Assembly (NCBI GenBank): GCA_947085815.1
Contig: CAMTXU010000010.1
Location: forward strand, 18,968 to 82,967
Length of the DNA: 64,000 nt
DNA from: Fen-1258 sp947085815
Lineage (GTDB): Bacteria; Bacteroidota; Ignavibacteria; Ignavibacteriales; Melioribacteraceae
Direction of reading: 5' to 3'
A program made the translations under genes and the position numbers. Positions 52,676 to 61,486 of the stretch are shown piece by piece (the first letter of the stretch is position 1; each line of letters starts with the position of its first letter). Below the pieces are notes generated by a model that saw only the letters and a list, made by a program, of their open reading frames with translations, made no database searches and was not told the DNA's origin.

Positions 52676-54522
52676 ATCAAATAGATCTTTCCAAATTGAA
52701 CCCGGCGAATACAAGTCTGGATTTTCAGAATTACACTGAACTCCCTAATAACAATCCGCTGGTTATTGTAGATCCGGAAATGAAAATTGCCTATTGCAAT
52801 GACGCATTTAGAAATACGTTCAGTCTGGATATCGGCAGTGATTTATTAAAATTGAATTCGAACCCCGAATTTATTTATCTGCTTATGGGCTTTAGCGAGA
52901 GCCGGTATAAAAATATTTCGCTGGATATAAATCTTTCGCCGGATAATGATCAGCTCATTAAAAATTATTCTGTCAGTATCGAAAGAATATTTATTAGTTC
53001 GGGACAATTTTATGTGCTCACTATTGAATCGCTCGAACAAAGAAAGAAAATAGAGAACAAAATAAATTCCCTTCATAATGCGCTAGATCATGGAAATGTG
53101 CCGATAATTATTCTCGACTCAAGTCATAAAATTACTTACGCAACCCGTTCGTTTGAAGAGCTTCTCTTAAAAGAAATTGATAGCATCTATAATAAAGATC
53201 TAACCGATATATTATCGGACACTCTCGACCAGGGTGAAATCAAGAATCTTCAATATTCGCTGGATAATTTCTTAATCTGGAAAAGAGTTGTTCCTTTTAT
53301 TAAACGAACACCGGCAATATTTTGGGAATTTACACTTAATCCCGTCATCTCGAATGAGGAATCAACACCAAGCTTTATTTTAATTGCGAATAATTTGACG
53401 GAACACATAAATCAGACACGCGCGGTAGAGCGATCCGAGAGAAAACAAAGACTGATTATTAATAATATGTCGGACCTCTTGCTTATTATAGAACATATCG
53501 GAACATCCGCATTATTCGAAAATGCGAACGACAATTTCTGTAAAATATTCAACTTAGATAAAAACAAAATTTATTCGCTTAAGATTGATGACTTCCTCCC
53601 AAACGATTTGGTTGATATGATCCATAAATCAATGAACGGTCTTGCTAACAATCTGATACCATTTCACGAATTCAGTTATAAGAATGTGAACAAGAGAAAC
53701 TATTCTTGCAAAATAAATTGTATTACAGAACGTGAACCGAATTCAACGATCTATATATTAACAATGAAAGACGTGACAGATGAAATTCTCCATCAAGAAC
53801 AACTGGAGAGGGCTTACAACAAAGAGCTTCTTCTTAATAAAATGAAATCCGATTTCCTCGCTAATATGTCTCACGAAATCCGTACTCCGTTTAATGCGGT
53901 AGTAGGATTTTCGGAAATAGTTGATGAGAGCATGGAAACCGGAGATATTGATCTGCTGCGTGACCTAATGGATTCGATGAAGGAAGTGTTGGGGCGTGCG
54001 CTTAATTTGTTTACTAATATTGTTGAGGTTTTTCAAATTGAGGCGGGTGAAGCGGAATTGGATAAGGTGGACTTGAATTGTAATCAAGTTGTAAGAAATG
54101 TCTACCACAAGTTACTTAATGAAGCCAATAAGAAAGATCTTAATTTCCTCTTAGATGTTGACGATCAAGAATGTATTATAGAAGTAGATTGGGTAAAATT
54201 TGAAAAAATAATCTACTCCGTAGCCGATAATGCAATCAAGTATACATCTCATGGTAATGTTTCTCTCAGTACAAAAAATTTGGGAGATCAGATAGAAATA
54301 ATTGTTTCGGATACCGGCGTTGGGGTTGAGCAAATAAATGTAGAGAGAATGTTAAAACCGTTTGCACAGGAAGTGGAAGGGTATACGCGCCCATTCGAAG
54401 GAGCGGGACTGGGCTTAACTCTTGCGTATCAATTAACCAAACTGATGGATGGCAAATTTATAATGACAAGTGAAAAAAATCGTGGCACAAAGATTTGTAT
54501 AATATTTCCAGCCAGTCAATAA
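52672..54522 (+). CDS. Soluble PAS-domain sensor histidine kinase
   Basis: This 616-residue kinase has three PAS-like segments (about 22-125, 130-250, 265-375), no membrane helix, an intact H-box with H401 (DFLANMSHEIRTPFNAVVGF), N-box VADNAIKYT, G1 SDTGVGV and G2 FEGAGLGLTLA. It is probably cytoplasmic. Its location beside the orphan REC, REC-Hpt and REC-HisKA proteins makes it the likely phosphate source for them (inference). Confidence 0.92.
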   Translation: MNQIDLSKLNPANTSLDFQNYTELPNNNPLVIVDPEMKIAYCNDAFRNTFSLDIGSDLLKLNSNPEFIYLLMGFSESRYKNISLDINLSPDNDQLIKNYSVSIERIFISSGQFYVLTIESLEQRKKIENKINSLHNALDHGNVPIIILDSSHKITYATRSFEELLLKEIDSIYNKDLTDILSDTLDQGEIKNLQYSLDNFLIWKRVVPFIKRTPAIFWEFTLNPVISNEESTPSFILIANNLTEHINQTRAVERSERKQRLIINNMSDLLLIIEHIGTSALFENANDNFCKIFNLDKNKIYSLKIDDFLPNDLVDMIHKSMNGLANNLIPFHEFSYKNVNKRNYSCKINCITEREPNSTIYILTMKDVTDEILHQEQLERAYNKELLLNKMKSDFLANMSHEIRTPFNAVVGFSEIVDESMETGDIDLLRDLMDSMKEVLGRALNLFTNIVEVFQIEAGEAELDKVDLNCNQVVRNVYHKLLNEANKKDLNFLLDVDDQECIIEVDWVKFEKIIYSVADNAIKYTSHGNVSLSTKNLGDQIEIIVSDTGVGVEQINVERMLKPFAQEVEGYTRPFEGAGLGLTLAYQLTKLMDGKFIMTSEKNRGTKICIIFPASQ

Positions 54523-54525
54523 AAT

Positions 54526-56364
54526 ATGTCTGAAGTATTAGAAAGATATGGTAATGCCGAAGTTGGAACCGAAACGAATTATTCCAAGTTCTATCATTTG
54601 GCAAAAGAGCACTTCCAGATCAAGATCAAGAACGATTACGATTACATTAACGGTGTTAAAGAGAGCATAAGATTTTTCTCTCTTGATTTACCCTCTGAAG
54701 TGAAAGAAATATTCATTCCTTTCTCTGAAGCTCCGGTGTTCTGGATCTATGAATCGTCGCTTCTCAACCAGATAGAAGAATTCATGAAATTTAATCTGGT
54801 GCGCGGCTCATATAATGAATTGCACAAATCAATTAAAGAGAATTATTCCAAGTGGGTTACCACAAGACTAAAAAGCGAAAAAGATTATTATGCCACGCTC
54901 ACAGTTAATTTTATTGAGCGAGACATTAATAAGCACAACATTTTCAAATTAATTATCAAAGCAATTATCCTAACCTATCAAAGCACGTTTTACAACCCGA
55001 AGCAGGCTCTGGAAATCCTTTCAAATATACTAGATCTGTTGAACACAATCAGGATCAACGATCAAGCAAAAACCGAATTGAAATACATTATCAATCTTTA
55101 CATGGGATTTGTGCATCTCAAGGAAAGCGATACAGTAAAGGCAAACCAGGCGTTTACCAATGCGGTAGAAATTAAACCACAGGGAAGTACGGCTAAAATA
55201 TATTGCGCGCTGACGGAGATAAATCTTGGGAAAGCAGACACTGCCATATATCTGTTGAAAGATGTATTCAATTATGATGTTCATCGGCTTACAATAGCAA
55301 TTAAAACTAATAATACCGGAATGTTCAGCTACTTCTACCGGAATGCGTTCATCTATAATATCTTTCAGGAAAAAGATTTTTTTAAGGCACAAAATGATTT
55401 GGGAATTTTCTTAAATGAAAAGAAAGTACTGGGTTCCAATGGATTGGAGATAAGTAAAGAGAAATTGGAAGCTCTGAAAGCCAGGAAAATGGAGGAATTT
55501 TATGATGACGAAATATTAAAGTCGATCTCATTCATTGAAAAAATAATACAAAGTTATTCATCCTCAAACAACACACTCTTGATTACTCTTTTCCCCGAAT
55601 TCCAATTAAAATTCGATGCTATAGTAGAATCGATCATTGAAAAAATTAGGGCTAAATACTATCGAGAAGTGCAGGAAAAAATCGGCACTTTCGATGACAT
55701 GATAAAAGATAACGCCAGCGCTGAAAAACATCTTATTAATGAATTAGAAAACTTAAAGATAAAATCGAACGAGAATCTCATCAACGCTATCAAAAATCTT
55801 CAGGAAAATTTTGATGTTGAAACCCAAAATCTTGAACAAAGAATAGACGATCTTCCTAATGTTGATCGGTACAATCCACGCAAATCCATGTCGAACAATA
55901 TGACTTACAATATTATAATTGCTTTCATTATCTTTTTCATTGGAGGAATATCCGGTTACTCTAATAAATTGGTCACAGATGTCTCCGAATTTAACTCTAT
56001 AATTAGTTTTGTGCTTATTTCGGGAACTAAATGGGGAGCAATTAGTTTCATTATCGGTGTCCTAATATCAACAATTATATCAGGAATAATCCTTGTTGAA
56101 CGGTCGGACATGCGGCATAAACTTTTGCGTAGGATAAGCTATCTAAAAATTGAAAAGGAAAGATTGATCGCCGAGCAAAAAGAAAATTCGGCGCATAAAG
56201 AAAAAATAATGATTGAATCGATGAACAACAGTATAAACCAACATCGAAAACGGATAGTGGAATTGCATTCACAGAAGGAAGAGATGAAAAAAACATTGAT
56301 GAAAGAGGCGGAAGAAAAAATTAAAGTTATTGTCGATCAATTATTGACACTCTACTCCCAATGA
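54526..56364 (+). CDS. Unknown membrane protein with TPR-like and coiled-coil regions
   Basis: This 612-residue protein was not recognised. The N-terminal two thirds is helical and includes at least one TPR-like pair (about 190-245; MGFVHLKESDTVKANQAF, CALTEINLGKADTAIYLL). A coiled coil (about 380-445) leads to two membrane helices (about 463-482 and 503-526) and then to a second long coiled coil (about 530-612). It ends the motility region, 3 bp after the kinase gene. It could be a membrane platform for the sensor system; no function is claimed. Confidence 0.8.
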   Translation: MSEVLERYGNAEVGTETNYSKFYHLAKEHFQIKIKNDYDYINGVKESIRFFSLDLPSEVKEIFIPFSEAPVFWIYESSLLNQIEEFMKFNLVRGSYNELHKSIKENYSKWVTTRLKSEKDYYATLTVNFIERDINKHNIFKLIIKAIILTYQSTFYNPKQALEILSNILDLLNTIRINDQAKTELKYIINLYMGFVHLKESDTVKANQAFTNAVEIKPQGSTAKIYCALTEINLGKADTAIYLLKDVFNYDVHRLTIAIKTNNTGMFSYFYRNAFIYNIFQEKDFFKAQNDLGIFLNEKKVLGSNGLEISKEKLEALKARKMEEFYDDEILKSISFIEKIIQSYSSSNNTLLITLFPEFQLKFDAIVESIIEKIRAKYYREVQEKIGTFDDMIKDNASAEKHLINELENLKIKSNENLINAIKNLQENFDVETQNLEQRIDDLPNVDRYNPRKSMSNNMTYNIIIAFIIFFIGGISGYSNKLVTDVSEFNSIISFVLISGTKWGAISFIIGVLISTIISGIILVERSDMRHKLLRRISYLKIEKERLIAEQKENSAHKEKIMIESMNNSINQHRKRIVELHSQKEEMKKTLMKEAEEKIKVIVDQLLTLYSQ

Positions 56365-56625
56365 ACTGAACATAATTGACGATTAATTGAAAACTATACT
56401 TTCATGCGCCATTGCAGAAAAAAATTAGTATGAATTACAGAATGTTTTGTGCTATGTACGGTTACGAACTGATCTATGATGAATCATCAAATTGAGAATT
56501 GATCCCAATCGTATTTTGCTTTGTGGATGTTAACTTTGCCATCGGTGAATACTTTCCGCTAAAGGAAAGAGCGAAAACTAAAACCATCATCTTACTTAAC
56601 GGCTATCCTAACTTGCAATTCTGAA

Positions 56626-56643
56626 TTGGCTAAAATTAGCCAA
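56626..56643. promoter_or_regulatory. Palindrome in the spacer before the glycan genes
   Basis: TTGGCTAA-AA-TTAGCCAA is a perfect 8-bp inverted repeat with a 2-bp spacer, the size of a dimeric regulator site. The rest of the 485-bp spacer (56365-56849) holds no convincing gene. Confidence 0.4.
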
Positions 56644-56785
56644 CTAGGCAAAATCCGTCACAATTCACTGTTATAAATCCTCATAGCTCGCAAAATTCGA
56701 TGGTATAGAATTGGAGTAGAGGGAATTGTATAAAAGTTGAAAATATTACCAATAAATGCGTGCTATACTGGATTCGTGCAGAACG

Positions 56786-56814
56786 CCCAGTAAATCATAT
56801 TAGGTTTTATTGGG
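56786..56814 (+). promoter_or_regulatory. Hairpin in the leader of the large glycan gene
   Basis: CCCAGTAAA (56786-56794) pairs with TTTATTGGG (56806-56814), eight normal pairs and one G-U, with an 11-nt loop. It lies 36 nt before the ATG of the gene at 56850 and is not followed by a T-run. Confidence 0.4.
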
Positions 56815-56849
56815 TATAAATTGTGATTATGAATTAAAAAGGCGTTAAA

Positions 56850-59800
56850 ATGGAAAAAAAATGCTGGTGTGGAGGCAAACTTGCCTTATCTGTACATGAA
56901 CAATATGGAGTGTGCATTGAATGCGGAACTCATGTATTTAAAGATGAAGTAAACCAGGAAAAGTTAAAAAATTTTTATACACTCGCTAATTATTGGAATG
57001 ATCACGTTGTTGAAATTTCCGGTTATCAATCAATAGAAGAAAGATCTGAGGCCGATTTTAATGGTAGAATTCAAGCGTGGTTTAGCCTTCTTTCCAGGCA
57101 TAATCATGGTATTGAAACGCTTTTGGAAATTGGATGCTCTCATGGAGGGTTCCTTTATCATGCTTTCCAAAATGGAATTAAAAATGTTGTTGGAGTTGAA
57201 GTAGATGAAAGCACATGTCAATTTGGACGACAAAAATTCAGTCTGCCAAACATTTTACCCGGTTTATTCCCAAATGTAGATCTGCCATTCGATAAATTTG
57301 ATGCTGTTGTTGGATTTGATGTATTTGAACATTTTACAGATCCCGTCGAGGCGATCAAAAAAATCAACAGCCTTTTAAATGATGAAGGAATATGCATATT
57401 TCAAACTCCCTCTTATCGGCACGATGATGAAAAATGGATGCAATTTCGTCCGATGGAACACATTTTCCTTTTCAATCCGCGAGCAATAACAAAACTATTT
57501 ACAGAAAATGGATTTCAAGTTACTGAAATTCTCCTTGGCATTAATCCGGATGACATGTTCATTGTGGCGAAAAAAATAAAAATTGATACTCCGGTCAGTA
57601 CTTCTGCAAAAAAAGGGAAAACAAAAATTACTTCATATGGAAATGATCGAACTGAACAAATGCCGATCGGAGACAATTCTTTATTTGCAAAAACGATTTC
57701 CCAAATATTTGGCTGGAAACAGCCAAGTAAAATTATTGAATCAGAATCATTTCTTGGTGGCGGAACAGTTTCCGTAATAGCTAGTATTCTTAGAACTCAG
57801 AATAAAAGCAATTTAGAATTCCATCTTATTGAATCGAATCCGGTCAGCGAAACAAATGCCTTCAGCGATCTATTAACTGGCGGCTTTCTAAATATTGTAA
57901 ATCTACATAAAGGGCTTCCAATTCCACGAACATTACTCCCAGATCTGAAGAATAAAAAAGTTTATTCTGGAGTGAATGACGATTTATTAGGAAAACTATT
58001 AAGAAAATTTGAATACAAACCCGACTTTGTTTTATTAAATAACAGCGGACCAATTGGTTTAGTTGAATTTGAGTACTTAATAGAACAATTACAGGGAGAA
58101 TGCATTATTGCTATCAATGATGCTTACGATTTAAGTAATTTGCAAATCCTTGAGTGCCTGGACTCGGATGCTCGATTCGATGTTATAGCCTTATCGAAGG
58201 AGATGCCCAGTTTTTGTATCGTAAAATTTACTCCACGTGACCAAATAAAAAATATGCAGTTAGTTGCTCAAAACGCTAATTCTTTAAAACAGATTAAGGC
58301 GTTGCCTAAGAATATTGTTGCAATTGGCTTGGTTGAACATATAGGAGATATAATTGCATGTGAACCTGTATCTCGATATATCCGTAATTTATATCCTGAT
58401 TCATATATAGTCTGGATTACAAAACCAAATTATAGAGATCTGATAGATTCCAATCCGTACATAAACGAAACATATACAGTTAGCTGTTTGACGGAATGGA
58501 TTTTCTTGAAAAACAGCGGGCTTTTTCAGGAAGTGATTGATCTGCATATTCAGAATAGAGTTTGCCCTACCTGTAATGTTCCACTTGAAAAAATAGAAGG
58601 ACGGGTTGATATAACCCTTGAGAATTATTACGAACACGGAAATTTACTTTCTGCATTCTGCCAGAATGCCGGACTACCAATTCTGACTGAAGCTCCGCAG
58701 GTATACATCAGAGATTATGAAAAACAGAGCGTTAGGAATCTGAATTTGCCTAAAAATTATATTGTTTTTCACTGTCTCTCAAATGAAACTACGCGAGATT
58801 GGAAAGATGAAAACTGGATAGAGCTCGCAAAGCGTATCAAGACAAAATGGAACATGCCGGTGGTTGAAGTAGGTCACCGTTCCGTTCTCTCGAAAGATAA
58901 TTCGCTTCACCATGTTAATCTTTGCGGAAGACTCACAATCCTTGAAGCCGCGGAAGTGGTAAACAACGCAAAAATATTTGTTGGAATTGATAGCGCTATT
59001 GCACACGCTGCGAATGCTGTTGACACATACGGAATTATTTTGCTGGGAGAATATCGTGCATTTAAAAAGTACCTTCCATACAGTGGTAATTATTCGGAGG
59101 GAATAAATTCTGAACTTGTGTATTCTGCTCATGGCCCGGCATCAGAAATCCCGGTTATAAAGGTCCTCTTCGCAATTGAAAAGGCCCTTGAAAAAATCTC
59201 TTTTCCAAGGGGAAAGAAAAAATCGTTTGATAAATTCACTTCTTGGTCTGAGTATAATACGGATAGAAATCTTATTAAAGATTTTTTGAATCAAAAGCCA
59301 TTCAGACTAATTTCTCTATATCTGCCGCAATTTCATCCATTCACCGAAAATGATAATTGGTGGGGTAAAGGTTTTACGGAGTGGACCAATGTGAGTAAAG
59401 CAAAACCGCTTTTCCCCGCACATTATCAACCGCATCTTCCATCCGATCTTGGATTCTATGATTTAAGATTGGAAGAATCAAGGCTAGCTCAGGCAGAATT
59501 GGCTAAGCAATATGGACTAGAAGGGTTTTGCTATTATCATTATTGGTTCAATGGAAAAAGATTGTTGGAAAGACCGTTCAATGAAGTCTTGAAATCAGGA
59601 AAGCCGGACCTACCATTTTGCCTTGCGTGGGCAAATGAGAACTGGACAAAGCGATGGGATGGCAGAGAAGCCGAGATGTTACAAGAGCAAGTTTATGGAG
59701 GTGAAGAGGATGCAGTGCGCCATTTCAAATGGCTCTACCATGCATTTATGGATAAACGCTATATAAGAATCGATAACAAACCCGTTTTTTTAATTTACAG

Positions 59801-61436
59801 ACCATCCGCAATTCCGCAATTAGAAAAAGTTATTGAGATATGGCGCAATCTCGCAATTCACTACAACGTCGGCGGTTTATATCTAATCGCTATGAGAACT
59901 GGGTTTGAAAAATATCCGAACAACTATTGGTTAAGTCAAGGTTTCGACGCTGAACTTGTTTTTCAGCCGGGAACAGGAGATGTAAATAAATTTAATAAAT
60001 GGCAGTCTATTGCAAGTTTAGGAGGAGAGGAATTTGCAAACAACCAAGCAATTGTAATTGATTATGATAAGGCATGGCCGGTAATGGCTTCTGAAGTAAA
60101 GAAAGAAGATCCCGGCTTCGCATCTGTTGTTCCATCGTGGGATAATACTGCGCGCAGAGCAAAAATTGGTGCATGGATTCTTAACAACTCGACACCGGAA
60201 GAATATCAAAAATGGCTGATGCATGAAATGGACCGTGTGCTTGAAAGAGAAAATGATAAACGTGTTGTCTTTATTAACGCATGGAATGAATGGGCTGAAG
60301 GAAACCATCTTGAGCCGGATATGAAACATGGGCATGGCTACCTAGAGGCAACAAGCAATGCAACAACTAATTCTTTGGTCAACCTGGCAAAGGTAGCAAT
60401 ATCAAACGGAGATTTAGATAGCGCTGAAAGTTTTTGCAATATGGCATTATTCAAATATGCATCCATCGAAGCAAAAAGCTATCATAATTTTTTAGAGATC
60501 TCGGCAACAAATCAAACTGGCTATATCGAAAATCGTTTTAGCTATGATAAGCATTTATCGGGAATTCATTTGCTGCTTGGAATTATTAATCGCATCAACG
60601 AACAAGTTGATAGTGCAGTGATTCACTATGAACAAGCAATTTCCTTTAATAAAGAAAATATTTTGGCCAGCGTTTGCTATGCCGACCTTTGCCATGAGTA
60701 TAATCTTGAAGATAAAGTAACTAGTACTTATCAAGATTTATTCTTGCTGGAGGATCAGTCCAGAACACTTATGACACTTGGGCGTATACTTGATCTGGTG
60801 GGGAATGAAAATGCAACTTTGTTTATTAAAACTGCACTCAAAAATGGCATCCATTCCTCAGATGTCGAAATAATTTCTGAATATGACCTCAAGCTCTTAC
60901 AAATAAGCGGCCTAATACATTTGGGTTGCTCAGTTTTACAAGCAATAGTTGTTTTAAAGGGTGTATCGTTTTATAATCAGGCAAACATTTATTTAAACGA
61001 AGGTAATTTTGAAGAAGCCAAACTTTGCTTTACCGAAGCAATCAAACTTTTACCAAAGCACACAACATCGCTAGCTGGATATGCGATAGCACTAAAGCAA
61101 CTGGGAGAATCCGAAGCGGCAATAGATAGTATGCGGAAAGCAATTTCTTTAGAGCCGGGTAATAATCAACTTGTAAAAATTCTTGCCGATCTTCATTTTG
61201 AAATTGGCAACTATAAAGAGGCAATTCATATTTACAGACAGTTACTCGCGGTGGATCCAAATAATACAAATTTGTTAATCTCCGTTGCAAAACTTCAGCT
61301 AACTTTGGGGGATTATGCTTCTGCAGAGAAACTTACTTTACACGTTCTTGAAATTGAACCCAAAAACCAATTAGCGATAAATATGAAAGCGATACTCAGA
61401 GAAAAAAATATTCCTCAAGAAGTAGTTAATGTATAA
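56850..61436 (+). CDS. Multidomain glycan enzyme: methyltransferase, GT9, WbsX-like and TPR
   Basis: This 1528-residue protein combines several activities. Residues 1-240: zinc-ribbon (CWCGG, CIECG) and a class I SAM methyltransferase (LLEIGCSHGGFLYHAF, VVGFDVFEHFTDP). About 275-460: a second Rossmann-like domain, unassigned (FLGGGTVSVIASIL). About 475-800: family GT9 heptosyltransferase-like (VEHIGDIIACEPVSRYI, GIDSAIAHAAN near 714). About 818-1160: WbsX/GH99-like glycosyltransferase domain (YLPQFHPFTENDNWWGKGFT, CLAWANENWTKRWDG). About 1185-1528: TPR repeats. No membrane helix is present. It may build lipopolysaccharide, surface glycan or flagellin glycan; the substrate is unknown. Confidence 0.88.
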   Translation: MEKKCWCGGKLALSVHEQYGVCIECGTHVFKDEVNQEKLKNFYTLANYWNDHVVEISGYQSIEERSEADFNGRIQAWFSLLSRHNHGIETLLEIGCSHGGFLYHAFQNGIKNVVGVEVDESTCQFGRQKFSLPNILPGLFPNVDLPFDKFDAVVGFDVFEHFTDPVEAIKKINSLLNDEGICIFQTPSYRHDDEKWMQFRPMEHIFLFNPRAITKLFTENGFQVTEILLGINPDDMFIVAKKIKIDTPVSTSAKKGKTKITSYGNDRTEQMPIGDNSLFAKTISQIFGWKQPSKIIESESFLGGGTVSVIASILRTQNKSNLEFHLIESNPVSETNAFSDLLTGGFLNIVNLHKGLPIPRTLLPDLKNKKVYSGVNDDLLGKLLRKFEYKPDFVLLNNSGPIGLVEFEYLIEQLQGECIIAINDAYDLSNLQILECLDSDARFDVIALSKEMPSFCIVKFTPRDQIKNMQLVAQNANSLKQIKALPKNIVAIGLVEHIGDIIACEPVSRYIRNLYPDSYIVWITKPNYRDLIDSNPYINETYTVSCLTEWIFLKNSGLFQEVIDLHIQNRVCPTCNVPLEKIEGRVDITLENYYEHGNLLSAFCQNAGLPILTEAPQVYIRDYEKQSVRNLNLPKNYIVFHCLSNETTRDWKDENWIELAKRIKTKWNMPVVEVGHRSVLSKDNSLHHVNLCGRLTILEAAEVVNNAKIFVGIDSAIAHAANAVDTYGIILLGEYRAFKKYLPYSGNYSEGINSELVYSAHGPASEIPVIKVLFAIEKALEKISFPRGKKKSFDKFTSWSEYNTDRNLIKDFLNQKPFRLISLYLPQFHPFTENDNWWGKGFTEWTNVSKAKPLFPAHYQPHLPSDLGFYDLRLEESRLAQAELAKQYGLEGFCYYHYWFNGKRLLERPFNEVLKSGKPDLPFCLAWANENWTKRWDGREAEMLQEQVYGGEEDAVRHFKWLYHAFMDKRYIRIDNKPVFLIYRPSAIPQLEKVIEIWRNLAIHYNVGGLYLIAMRTGFEKYPNNYWLSQGFDAELVFQPGTGDVNKFNKWQSIASLGGEEFANNQAIVIDYDKAWPVMASEVKKEDPGFASVVPSWDNTARRAKIGAWILNNSTPEEYQKWLMHEMDRVLERENDKRVVFINAWNEWAEGNHLEPDMKHGHGYLEATSNATTNSLVNLAKVAISNGDLDSAESFCNMALFKYASIEAKSYHNFLEISATNQTGYIENRFSYDKHLSGIHLLLGIINRINEQVDSAVIHYEQAISFNKENILASVCYADLCHEYNLEDKVTSTYQDLFLLEDQSRTLMTLGRILDLVGNENATLFIKTALKNGIHSSDVEIISEYDLKLLQISGLIHLGCSVLQAIVVLKGVSFYNQANIYLNEGNFEEAKLCFTEAIKLLPKHTTSLAGYAIALKQLGESEAAIDSMRKAISLEPGNNQLVKILADLHFEIGNYKEAIHIYRQLLAVDPNNTNLLISVAKLQLTLGDYASAEKLTLHVLEIEPKNQLAINMKAILREKNIPQEVVNV

Positions 61437-61486
61437 GTAGTCATCAAGCAAAAAGCATTTTGATAAACATCATAACGGATTAGAGC

